Assembly: GCA_004154925.1 (NCBI GenBank)
Contig: QJNS01000090.1
Span: 1 to 64,000 of the forward strand
Direction of reading: 5' to 3'
From: Monosporascus cannonballus
Taxonomy: Eukaryota > Ascomycota > Sordariomycetes > Xylariales
Length of the DNA: 64,000 bases
Both the position numbers and the translations under genes were made by a program. Below the pieces are notes generated by a model. It ran no database searches. It saw nothing but the letters and a program-made list of their open reading frames with translations, and was not told the DNA's origin. This document shows positions 13,601-23,428 of the stretch, in pieces (position 1 is the first letter of the stretch; each line of letters opens with the position of its first letter).

Positions 13601-14990
13601 TTCTTATTTACTAATAACATATAAAGCGAACCTTATTTAACCAATTTTTTTATTAATTAAGATTTCGTACTGGCGTATCTAAAATAATCCTAAGATTATA
13701 TTGTAATTCCCGAATAAAACGATGTCGAAATTCACTGTTTAATATCGTTCTTAAATAAAAATCTCGAAGTGATTAATTTTGCGTATAATTCTTCCGTTAT
13801 TGTAAACGAATTCCTAATTTTCGGTATTCGTTGCTATATAAAGTTCCAACTTATATCTCTATAGTAATCTAAGCTTATTAACTATATTTGATATAATGTA
13901 ATTTCTGTTCAGAGCTCCGCAATTTACTATTACGGTATACCAATACGTTTTAACTCGTATTTCTAAAGTAATAAGGTCGTTAACGTCTTTTATCGTCGCA
14001 TTTAAAGCCTTTTTCGGAAATTTCTTTTACCTTTTTTAGATTTCGTTATTTTGTAGTTTTTTTACAGGTAATCTTTTTTTTTAACTTTTGTTCGAATTTA
14101 TCGAATTTTACTTATGTTTTTTTCGTTTAACGCGTTAAGCTGTTATATTTATCGTTATTATTATCGTATTATTTTTTTTTAAATCGTATTAATTATTTTT
14201 AAATTTTTTATAATTTTTTTCCTTATTAAATAAATTGTTCTTTTATATTTACGACTACATCCTATTATGCGTTATCCTAACTATCGTTCTAAAGTCCGCC
14301 TATAAACTAACGCATTTTTTCTTTAATAACTTTTTTTCTAAAAATCCGCCGTAAATACTAATAAAAAATAAAAATCCGTAATAATTTTTTAATAATATTT
14401 TTAATCGTACGCTAGATTAACTTTTTTTCCGTTTAATAATTATATTATTTATAATAATAAAAAGGGTTTTTCTATAAACATTATTTTCTTTTAGGCTAAC
14501 TTTTTATTTCGGCCAATTATTGGACAGTTTTTAAGGCTATAATTCGAAAATATTAATACCATTATTTATCGTTCTTATTATTTCCGATACGATTTGAAAA
14601 ATCGAATTCCCTATAATATATACGGGTAATTCGTTTGTAAATGTACTATTTTTATTTTTCGTAATCGGGGCATTTTCTTCGTTAACAATATATAGCGTAC
14701 ATTTTGCTATATTAATCGGAGATTTTAAAATAAACATTTTTATCCAGTTTTAATATTTACGTAATTATCCTTATAATACCTTTTACTATACTTACGATAT
14801 TTATTAAGTTATCTTTCTAGTTTTTCGTATTTTTCGTCGAATTTTTTATCATAATAATTCTTATTAAACCTTGTACCTTAAATCTAATATATATTTGGCT
14901 TGAATTATATTAATAACTTTACTATCATTTTCTTAATTATTCCTGGATTATTTCTCCGGTATAAGGGTTCAGTTATTTTATTATAGCTTT
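10690..14990 (-). pseudogene. pol remnant of element B
   Basis: On the minus strand FVVCYLDNIFIF is read at about 12795-12822: the reverse transcriptase YxDD box with the second Asp changed to Asn (GAT to AAT), a RIP-type change. The integrase part lies to the left (about 10700-11700), including a counterpart of the element A C-terminal segment at 10690-11100. Stops occur throughout. Confidence 0.68.
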
Positions 14991-15901
14991 TTGGGTTTTT
15001 TATCTTTATAAGCCTTATATTCCATTTTACCACCATTAAAGCATTTAATTTGGCTTTAATTTTGTTTATAAGTAACGCCAAATTCTATAAATCCTGGCGC
15101 CGTTTTATAAGAAGTAAAGGGTGCGTTTTATTTTTTTCTTTTAATTACATTTATTATATTCTAAAGATATAATATATTATCTTTTTTTTATCGTTTTTTG
15201 AATTATTAAATATTAATCTCAATTATTTTTGCAATATACCGGTTTAAAGTAATTAATTATTTAATCCGAATAATCTTATTTTTTTCATTATTTTAACCCT
15301 TTATAAAATATATTAATAAGAACGTCGGTTTTAATATTTTCTTATCCCGCCTTAATTGCAAAACTTTTAAAAATTACGGCGTACTTAAACGTAAATCCTT
15401 TTTATCGAAATTATAAAAGTTGCTATACTGCAAATTATTTTTTATCTAAATTGTCGAAATTATCGCATATTTTATTTTCGAAATTAGTATAAAGTAAACA
15501 AATCTTATTAATAAAGTTTTTTTATCCGGTTTTCTTATTTTCAAAACATTTTTAGAATAAACTTAAACCAATTAATTATATTTCTTATTAAGTATATTTC
15601 CATTATTAAAACTATATCCGCTAGGTTATTAAGGTTTAAAAAGCGAAAATAAATTCGTACTTAAATTAAAAAGATTTATGGATTATCTTTTTTATCGTAA
15701 AGTTCCGGTTTTTTTAGGCTTTATGCGGACGAAAAAAATCTGGGCAAATAACGTAGCCTTAAGTTGTCGAACTTTTTTTTCCAGCTTCCGAATTCGAGCT
15801 TAAAACTGTTAAATAAAGGTTTTTTAAGCGTTAGTTAATATTTTAACAATATTAAATATTGCTCAGAGTTTAATAGTATTACTGAATAAAAACTTATAAC
15901 G
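14991..15901 (-). pseudogene. gag remnant of element B
   Basis: Minus-strand gag region. A zinc-knuckle remnant reads CFNGGKMEYKAYK (15005-15043), in which the second Cys and the His are lost. Upstream sequence toward 15901 parallels 4701-5560 of element A. Confidence 0.6.
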
Positions 15902-16277
15902 TATAACGGCTAAACGGTTTAAATAATTATTAAACTTTAAATTAACGGATTTATATTAATAGAAATATTATAGAAATTTAAATAATAAATATAATAATTT
16001 TGTTATATTTTATAATATCAAAAATATTTTAAATAATGATATTATATTATAAATTAAAGTTATTTAAATTATGGAAATAATGAATATATATATTTTTTTC
16101 CTTTTTGGCTTGATTATTCGTAATTACGCCGTTGGTGGTGATCACGATTACTTGGGATTACCTTTAATCACTAATAATCATTGGCTTGGCAGTGATCACC
16201 GTTACGTGACCCGGGAGGTGGCCCGTGTGCTCTCTGCCTGACCGTTTCTTGAAACCGGAGCTTGTCGGGTCGTAACA
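15902..16277 (-). repeat. 5' LTR of element B
   Basis: 376 bp direct repeat of 9620-9994, ending at 16277 with CGTAACA and followed by AATTA (target duplication). The half next to the right boundary (about 16100-16277) is GC-rich and well preserved, while the inner half is almost pure A/T: a mosaic of RIP damage within one LTR. Confidence 0.88.
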
Positions 16278-16282
16278 AATTA

Positions 16283-16740
16283 GAAAATGTTAAAGGAATT
16301 AATTTTCGAAAAAAGGAAAATAATTTTCTTCGCCACAAAAATATTTAAATAAAACGACCTAGCAAAAAACTCGATTTCAAATATATTAGCCTATATAAAA
16401 TCACTAAGAAAATCTTAGAAAATAATTACTAATTAAAACTCTTACCGAAAATCAAACTTTATTTAATTTTTTATATTTTCTTACTTAAGTTAATAACGGA
16501 TAGAATCAAGGTATATATGGCACAAAATAATATGGAAATAAAAAACGAATAAATATATAAAATAGAAAAAAATTCGATATACAGAAACAAAACGGACTTA
16601 CCTAGTACCTAATTAAATGAAAAAAATATCCAAATTTTAAAAACACCTGGAAACCCGCCAAAAATCTTATTAGCACCCAGCGCCTATTAAAAAACTTTCA
16701 CTAATAACAACGGGCGCATCTCAACCAAAGGTCGACCAGT
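16283..16740 (+). pseudogene. Integrase C-terminal remnant of element A, continuing across element B
   Basis: Reads KLENVKGINFRKKENNFLRH in the plus frame from 16283, followed by a GPF/Y-like segment and LLPKIKLYLIFYIFLLK, the RIP-damaged form of the LPxxMKIHPVFHVSLLK motif typical of Ty3/Gypsy integrase C-termini. Its mirror copy is in element B at about 10690-11100 (minus strand). That it continues the integrase that stops at 9619 is direct evidence for the nested insertion. Confidence 0.68.
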
Positions 16741-16918
16741 TAGTAGCCGAGATATCGGGCTAGTCGGCTGCGGCTTACGCTAACGTAACAACTATAACGG
16801 CAGTTTCCAACTATTTTTATTTCTTTTCGAAATATTCAAATTTCTCTATTACCTCCGTACCTTAAATACCGCGATAAAGTATTTCCATACTACGGCAACA
16901 AAACAACCGCCTTTATTT

Positions 16919-17155
16919 TTACAAATAATTCAGCTTATTAGCGGCGGCGCGTAACGTTTTACGAACTTGTTTTTTTTTACGCTTTAAACGGTTTTTCTCG
17001 TTAAGAAATTTTTGGTGCTCGGCTTTCGAAAAACTAAAAACGTTATAAGAATCCTTATAATAAATACATCGCGTACATTTTAAAAACTTTCGAACAACTT
17101 TATATTTCGCACCTTTTTTTTTCGTAACGGAAATAAAAAAATATTTTGAAACCAA
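16919..17155 (-). pseudogene. Antisense accessory ORF of element A (CX2CX6C plus basic coiled coil)
   Basis: Open frame of about 78 codons on the strand opposite to pol, between pol and the 3' LTR. No ATG remains, so the N-terminus is probably lost. It contains KCTRCIYYKDSYN (17045-17077): Cys-X2-Cys-X6-Cys with the last Cys now Tyr (a G-to-A change on the coding strand). A Lys/Arg/Glu-rich helical segment follows (AEHQKFLNEKNRLKRKKKQV). Element B has the same arrangement with the same spacing, also antisense to pol. CX2CX6C is the first half of a Zn2Cys6 cluster, so a nucleic-acid-binding role is possible but unproven. I do not assign a function. Confidence 0.5.
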
Positions 17156-17307
17156 AACGTTTCATATATTTTGAAAAAATTAAAACGTTAATACGTTTAC
17201 GGAAATAAGATTTTTCGATTCGACTTAACATAATAAATATGTAAAAAAAAAAGGTTATCTACCGAAATTAATAAACAAATAATTTAATCTTTAAGAACAA
17301 AAATTCT

Positions 17308-17323
17308 GAAAAAAGGAAAATCG
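17308..17323 (+). other. Polypurine tract of element A
   Basis: GAAAAAAGGAAAATCG lies directly upstream of the 3' LTR, where Gypsy elements prime plus-strand synthesis. Element B has the homologous GGGAAAGGGGGAAATCG at the same place (9995-10011, minus strand), which suggests the A copy lost Gs to RIP. Confidence 0.6.
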
Positions 17324-17718
17324 TATTATAACCTAACGGTCTTGGCTTTTTTTCAGACGGTCGGAATTACAAAAAAGTCAGTTCCGACCCAAGCTAAAAC
17401 GTTACGTAACTAGCTCAAAAGTTTTAAGGCACCAAACATCTTAAACTCTTTAAGCTAGCAGAAAAGCTTAAAAAGCTTAACGGGCTTAAAGGTTTAAGCT
17501 ATTTAAGTATCTTAAGTTAAAACAAAGATATATATGCTTATTATTTCTATAATTTAGATAATTTCAACTTGCAATATAATATCGTTACCCAAAGTACCTT
17601 TAGCATTACGAGACGTAATACGTTATTGTATTTATTACTCAGATTCCCACGATATTTCTGCTAATATAAACCCGTACAACTAAAATTTAATAATTGGTTA
17701 AACCGCCTAGCCGTTATA
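17324..17718 (+). repeat. 3' LTR of element A
   Basis: Direct repeat of 4306-4700, starting TATTATAACCTAACGG. It is followed immediately by CAAAG, the right copy of the target duplication. Compared with the 5' LTR the changes are nearly all transitions. Confidence 0.88.
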
Positions 17719-18350
17719 CAAAGCTAATGAAATAAAAAAATCTTCAAAAACGGCGTACCAAACCTCGAATATTGTTATATACAATTATTCTTCTATTAAT
17801 TGCTACAAATTATACTTTTCTTTAAAATAAGATTTCATCCAAACTTATATGTTCTCCATAAGGTTCAAATTAAGGCTATTAAGAAAATTTTTAAAGATAT
17901 ATTTTTAAAAACCCTGTATTTTTCGAAAATAGGTTTTGTTTAATAAACCAAGTTGTCGTTATACTAAAATATAAACGTAATAAGAAAACGATTTATAAAT
18001 TCCTTAATAATAGAAAATATTATCGTACTATATTTCTTTACAATAATACTATCAGTTAATAAGAAGTGCTTTAACACTCCATATACGGAAGATTTCCTTT
18101 AATCGGAACATATATGTTCTAGGACTAAATTACCTTAAAGTACAGTGCGCGTTTTAAAACACTTGCAACTAATTATTAATTAATACACAACTAATATTTC
18201 TTATATTTAACAAATACATTTCTGGCCCTTAGGCCATATATAATAAGGCCTTTTATATCTTCCTCGAAAATATCTCTAAAATATCTATTTATAAAAATTC
18301 TATATGCGAAAATATTTGAAAAAATCCGGGTTTTCGACGTTATAAACTGT
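17719..18350 (-). pseudogene. Tc1/mariner transposase remnant (C-terminal half; last codons at 4241-4305)
   Basis: DDE-type transposase of the Tc1/mariner superfamily. On the minus strand a YND-like segment (17952-17963; catalytic Asp at 17955-17957) precedes an LNLNLMENI segment, with Glu at 17854-17856. The latter corresponds to the family motif PDLNPxEN-W, its Trp now a stop (TGG to TAA). The Asp-to-Glu distance of 101 nt fits a D34E spacing with a one-base slip. Downstream VWMKSYFKEKYNL and EVWYAVFEDFFISLAL run to the CAAAG duplication; the frame continues at 4305 with TQWDKMKQYFESSGKQQRN and a stop. The N-terminal half (about 18350-19150) is too degraded to read. The superfamily is clear; the subfamily is not. 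Confidence 0.72.
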
Positions 18351-19158
18351 TAGCCATTAACGGTAACAGAGCTAAGTAATTACGTAATATTCGTTAAACT
18401 ATATTAGACCTGGTTTTAATAAATCCTTTTATATAAGTTAGATTTAAAGCTATTTTTTATACAATTCGGCCTTATATACCTTATTATTAACGTTTAAAAG
18501 AAGCTTTTTATAACTTTTAATCTTACGATAAAAGCTTAGCCTTAAAAAAGTACGATAAATAATATTTTTCTCGTATTATTTAAAGCTAAAAACAAAGTAC
18601 CGAAAATTACTTTAAAGTATCCGACGATAAGGCCAATATTTAAGAAAATGTAAAAGCTTTTAAGTTATTATTAATAATAAAAACTTTTATTTTTTTTCGG
18701 ATTTTTACGAATCGATATTAAGAATATATTTAACGCATGTTAGATTTATTAAAAGAATTTTTTTATTATTTCGGCAAAATTTAAATATGTTAGGTTTAAA
18801 TTTTTTTTTTAATATTTAAATTTTATATTTTTCGTTTTTCGTAAAATCTTTTAAAAAGTTAAATTTTTATAAAACTTTCGAGTTATGCTTAATATTAAAA
18901 TCGCGACTTTTTAAATAGCTTTCAAAAAAAACGATAAAAAGTTCGGAACCGTTATTAATATTATTAAAGGCGTTCGACAACTTTAATTAACGGTAACGTT
19001 TTTCGAAAACGTTATTTCTTAATATATCGAAACTGGGCTTTTAGGTTCATATTGGAAATTACGGAAAGGTTTTGATTCGAAGCAAATACAATTGTTAATA
19101 GGTTAATAAAACGCTATATACGGGTTATGGCAATGACGACTTACAGATATATAGAAAT

Positions 19159-19266
19159 AGGTAAATTTCCATACAAATTCTATGGGAGTTTACATACTAG
19201 CCTGTAAGGGAAACCAAGTGGGGCGGTGGAGGTAACTAACAAAAAATACCCCTGTGAGTTGCATAT
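19159..19266. repeat. Right terminal inverted repeat of the mariner-type element
   Basis: Inverted counterpart of 4131-4237. It marks the right edge of the AT-rich block; base composition returns to normal immediately beyond it. Confidence 0.8.
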
Positions 19267-20187
19267 GTAATAAGCACCAGGGATCTGAAGACATGCTCCG
19301 CGCGGCAAGATACCTGCCGGTCCGTGATCTGCCCAAGGGGCCGCAGATCAAAGCGACTATATGTCTCCCAATTATATGACCCCTGACAGCAGCACGGTCT
19401 TGAATGCATTGATACAGGCCTGTATTTGCGGGATCATCTGCTTCAACAAGGGTCGTTTGAGGTCCATCCACAAGCGCTGTCCCCACAATGAGCGAAAACG
19501 AACTACTATGGGGGTGGCGTGTGCTGTTTTTTTAATTTGACGTGGTCCATTCCGCCCAGCCGGACGGAGCCGACTCTCAGGGCAGCTCAGGGGCAAAAAG
19601 CGCTACCTGGGTCGTTTGGTGATGAACGTGGGCCCCTCGTTGATAGATTTCAACGGATGGACGCGACCTTGTCCAACTTCTCGAGTCGAGCAATCATCGA
19701 GTCTCAGAGACGTCGTCCGTTCTTACCTGGCTAGAATGATAGGCTTAATATGGTGAAACGGGTAGCACTCTGCCGTTACCATCCATTCCTTTACAGATTA
19801 ATTCTCTTAAACAGCCGTTATCCTTAGGAACGAACCACTTGCTCGGCATATTCTCCACAAAACTTTCGATTAGTAGGCTGACCCAACTTCTCGAGGACGC
19901 GACGATAGCCAGTCAAACAGTCGGCTGCCAGACGACATGCCAACGGTTGTTCCCCTGGAATAATACCTTTCCTACCGGCTCTAAGCTGGCACATTCGTTC
20001 CGTTTACTTTTCCCTTACCTATGCCCAGATTTTCGATAGTCAGCAGAATAGAATTCCATCGCGACCAAACAGCCGGCGGACGATCCTACAGGCCCCCGAC
20101 TGCCACGATTGAGGAATCCGGAAGCCGGAGACGTATACGGACCAAGGGAGCGCGCAATAATCGATACAGTAATTCTCTGTGGAGAGT
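19267..20187. other. Spacer right of the transposon block
   Basis: Normal base composition returns at once. No gene is supported; the short overlapping open frames on both strands show no recognisable domain or splice structure. Confidence 0.45.
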
Positions 20188-20408
20188 ATGCCTATGTGGG
20201 ATCGATTTCTAGGGGGACAGAAGAATGGCGGGGCTCCGACACCGTCAAGGGCAAAGTTGGAAGCCTGGCAAAATGCGCATTCGTCGTCGGCATCGGGAAG
20301 ACGCAAGAGCGCGGCGATGGAAAGCGGCATCCGCGGAGGCAACGGCCAGTATCAATATGCCGTGGTAGGCGGCCCCTCCCCGAAAGAGCCCCCAAAGGAA
20401 TCTCCAAG
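20188..20408 (+). CDS. Candidate 5' exon of an unrecognised gene
   Basis: Starts MPMWDRFLGGQKNGG and runs 73 codons plus two bases to a textbook donor (AG followed by GTGAGT at 20409). The sequence is hydrophilic, with Ser/Arg and Pro/Lys clusters, and looks like protein rather than noise. The acceptor is unclear: CAG at 21051-21053 before the next gene brings the right frame but meets a TGA at 21079; an acceptor near 20490 would give a protein of only about 90 residues. It may be a separate small gene, an upstream exon with an uncharted middle exon, or a spliced leader with an upstream ORF. I do not recognise it. Confidence 0.3.
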
Positions 20409-21087
20409 GTGAGTTGCTATTGGCAGTCTTTTTGTCGCATACTTCCCTGCAAAGCCCCGTCTCCTTTCTGCGCCGTCTCGCGGTCCCAGCATCGGGGGCG
20501 TTGAATTGCTTCTGCCTGCAGTCACTGGACAATCGGCCAATTAATCTGAGCAATCACACGCTCGGGTGACTTTTTACGGACGACGGCCGAATTCTTGAAC
20601 GCGCTTGAAGGAAAGCGCACATATCGCATGGCATTGCGACGCAGCGATGGCTGGCTGTGTCAATTATTAGACCATACGAGTCGAGATGGCTTGCTACTGG
20701 CATATATTACATACATATACGCAAGTGGGATGTTACCTGTCAGCATGACTACCGACCTACCTAGTACCATGTGTGCAGTTTCGGCCAGGCCAGGACCCGA
20801 GGAGTGCTACCTACCTTAGTAGTCATACAGAGCAAACCCACCAACGCCGGCATCCCGCAGGGGCCAAGCATCAACTAAAGACGATGCCGCCAGCTGGAGC
20901 TCTAGCGAGCTGTATGGACGCGACAATCGCCTCATCCTCAACCTACAAAGCCATCCCTGACCTACATAAAGCCCTCAACTGGAATTTTGGGCCGCTTTCA
21001 CTGCATTATGTTCATGACTGAAAGTTCTATTCGCATATTATATTTCTCTACAGACCTCTTTCGTCATTCACACGAGGTTGAGATGAG
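20409..21087. other. Putative intron or leader before the coiled-coil gene
   Basis: Contains the GTGAGT donor at 20409 and a pyrimidine-rich acceptor-like TTTCTCTACAG ending at 21053. No coding stretch is convincing. Most likely intronic, promoter or 5' UTR sequence of the 21088 gene. Confidence 0.4.
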
Positions 21088-23428
21088 ATGCTGACCCCGC
21101 GCCTCCCCAGCAACACACTCGCCCCTCCTGTGCAGACGCCGCCAGAGTCAAGAAATGCCCACCACAATTCAGAATACGGCCGTCCTACATCCTCGATCTA
21201 TTCGGAGCCTTCGCCAGTCGCTGCTACCTATGCCGCCCAGCAGTTGAGAAGCGATATTCTCAGGAACGACCCCAATGAGGTCTCCCCGCCGAGTTCCTCA
21301 GATGTCTCGAATCCAAGGGAAGGGTAAGTCGGTTCGTTTCAACTTCGTTGTTAGCTCAGGAGGGGGGACGGGTACTAGGGACGACTCAGGACTCAGGACT
21401 CAACGCCATAGGCGATAAGCCAATGACAAAGGAGCCATGACTTGGACGACTCTGTAGTACGGCCTCCTTCTGACGCATGACTACGTTGTGTCTGCTTTGT
21501 TGCCAAGGATAGCCATTGGTTGAATATGGCGATGGTTGTTCAAAGAAGAAAGACATCCGGGGCGATATCTACAAGCACACGAGAGGGGTGACTGGGAGAT
21601 TGTACTGCGCCTGAGCATCCTATAACTAACAGTGCGCTGCGATTTCAGGATAGGTTCTGTTTCTCCAATTGACGACATGCCGGACATGTCTCAACTCGGC
21701 ACGAGCACGGGTCGTCCAGACCCTCCGAAACCAGAGCCTCGCAGCAATATCCCCACTCTGCGCCGCGAGCGACGGAAGAATTCGGATGCCGCAGCTCATG
21801 CCCTCCGTCAGCAAACGTCCAGCAACAGCCTTAAGAAGCCGCGGCCATACGGTAACGATGTCCGATGGGATCCAAATACCGGCGAACCGACGACGAGCGA
21901 GAAAGGCCGGCGATCGCAGATAGATCCGCGAGAGTTCACCCAGGTACTTGGGACCCGGAATACTACGCGAAATGCTCTGGTTTCTCCGCGCCATGTGAAA
22001 CAAGCTCAGCAAGATCAGAGCGCCATCGGTGACCGTGTGCGCCGCATACGCGGCAGTAGCCCTGAACCCGCGCCCGCGCCCCGGCCCGAGTGGCGAGGCG
22101 CAAGCGGTCGAACGCCGATCATTCCACCTCTAAATGTACCGGCACCGGCTTCCCTCCAAGTGGCTCCGTTAAAGATCCCGCCTAGAGACGACAAGCGGCG
22201 AGGGCCACCCAGCCGTGGTACTGATGCTACGACCCCGGCCAGTCCGCCTGAATCTAGAAGCGTGTCGTCACCTCTGCATCGGAATAGAGGCACTGGGGAC
22301 AGAAACGGCAGCGGAGCTGCCTCGAGCACATTACGAACGGATAAGGTGTCTGCCGGGGAACAGCTACCAGAGTCGCCTGCCGCATCAAAGACAACTCCCG
22401 GCCCCAGCGACCAGCCTTATCCAAGCCATTCCCTTTCAAACACTAACACCCTTCAAACAGTGAAAGATACCACCCCATCCCAACCGTCCCAATCTGCAGC
22501 TCAGCCTCAACTTTCTCTGCCGGTTTTACAAGTTCCTTCAAACGAAAAGGCCACCAAAAGAAAAACAATCGGTGGAGCAGCAGCAGGGCCCAAGCCACAA
22601 CCATTATCCCGGCCGGACAACCAACCCAAGCTCGCCGTTACTAGCGACGCTCAAGACAATTGGGTCCAGCCACCTTCTCGGTTCAGCATAACGACTTACG
22701 CAACATCCAATCAGCCCGAGTCCCGCCGAGTAAGCATCGACGAGGAAGCTTCACCCGGACAGTTGACGCCAACGCTAAGACCCTCTTCAGCCGCCTCAGG
22801 CGCTTCAGGTACTTCGGGCGCTTCAGGGAGTTCAGTCATGGAAAGGGGGCGTCCCATAGTGGCGGGCTACGAGAGGAGCCCGCGGCTCAGGTCCGCGGAA
22901 CCAGTCAAGATCAGTCTCAACTCGACGTACCTCTCGCCCTCCGAGATGAGAAGCACATCGGGAACCGTCACCAGCCCCACCACGGCTGCGGAAAGGCACG
23001 CGATGCTCAAGGTCAGACCAGCCACCAGCAGCGACGCGAAACTGCGGCCGGCGACTTCCTCGTCGACGGGCAGCACGGAGAAGGAGCTGCCGCCGGCACC
23101 GCCCGAGGCGGAGTCTGTGACGGCGGGGGACCGGGTGGCGCAGCTCAACGCGCGGCTCGAGGCGCTCGGCAACCGGCGCATCAACATCAACACGGCGATC
23201 CGGCAGATGACGGAGCTCATGCCGGCCGACCGCGTGCTCGCGAGCGACGCCGTCGCGCGCAAGCGCGAGCAGGAGAAGCGCAAGGTCGAGGCCCTGCGCC
23301 GCGAGCTCGCCGACGTCGAGCGCGAGTCGTACGAGATCGGCCTCAAGCTCCACCGCGCCTACAAGCGCCTCGACCGCGGCGCCGACTACGAGCCCACCAC
23401 GCTGTGGGTCCGCCGCGTTACCGGTTGA
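21088..23428 (+). CDS. Uncharacterised Pro/Ser-rich protein with C-terminal coiled coil
   Basis: Two exons, 21088-21323 and 21649-23428, joined by a 325-nt intron (donor GTAAGTC, branch ACTAAC, acceptor TTTCAG); product 671 residues. The body is low-complexity, rich in Pro, Ser, Thr and Arg, and probably disordered. Two parts look constrained. One is a short motif near residues 145-165, VRWDPNTGEPTTSEKGRR. The other is a C-terminal charged helix of about 100 residues, from VAQLNARLEALGNRRININ through KREQEKRKVEALRRELADVE to the end. The last 350 bp are very GC-rich and open on several frames, but the coiled-coil pattern identifies the true one. I do not recognise a named family. The C-terminal helix suggests a structural or scaffold role, which is inference only. 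Confidence 0.72.

Larger units (their letters stand above)
9620..16277 (-). mobile_element. Ty3/Gypsy-type LTR retrotransposon, element B, nested in element A
   Basis: Full-length element of about 6.66 kb on the minus strand, with LTRs at 9620-9994 (3' LTR) and 15902-16277 (5' LTR) and the perfect 5-bp duplication AATTA on both sides (9615-9619 and 16278-16282). Minus-strand order from right to left: gag with a damaged zinc knuckle (about 15005-15043), reverse transcriptase (YLDN at 12799-12810), integrase, an accessory region and the 3' LTR. It shares the R/U5-like half of its LTR with element A but has a different outer half. It is RIP-degraded and inactive. Being inside A, it is the younger of the two. 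Confidence 0.88.
4306..17718 (+). mobile_element. Ty3/Gypsy-type LTR retrotransposon, element A (interrupted by element B)
   Basis: Bounded by two 395-bp LTRs (4306-4700 and 17324-17718) and by the perfect 5-bp target duplication CAAAG (4301-4305, 17719-17723). Without element B it is about 6.75 kb. The order is LTR, gag with zinc knuckle, protease region, reverse transcriptase, RNase H region, integrase, LTR, the Ty3/Gypsy order. The integrase is split at 9619/16283 by element B. A purine-rich tract (17308-17323) lies just before the 3' LTR. All coding parts are full of stops, and LTR differences are C/T and G/A transitions, the mark of RIP. It was inserted into the transposase of the mariner-type element. 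Confidence 0.88.
4131..19266 (-). mobile_element. Tc1/mariner-type DNA transposon, RIP-degraded, split by nested LTR retrotransposons
   Basis: The two ends form ~107-bp terminal inverted repeats: 4131-4237 and, inverted, 19159-19266. They share a near-perfect ~44-bp core (CTCACA(A)GGGGTATTTTTTG followed by TTAGTTACCTCCACCGCCCCAC) and a weaker inner part. Removing element A (4306-17718 plus one CAAAG duplication) leaves about 1.7 kb, a normal size for fungal Tc1/mariner elements. The minus-strand transposase remnant runs rightward to leftward and reads in frame across the A insertion point to a TAA at 4241-4243, next to the left repeat. The exact outer boundary is uncertain by a few bases; both ends have CATAT/CATATG, compatible with a TA target. 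It is non-functional: stops are present and the gene is interrupted. Confidence 0.8.

Noticed and set aside
4131..19266. Possibility that the AT-rich block is a centromere or a mitochondrial insertion
   Set aside because: It resolves fully into transposon parts with target duplications; AT-richness comes from transitions in known repeats.
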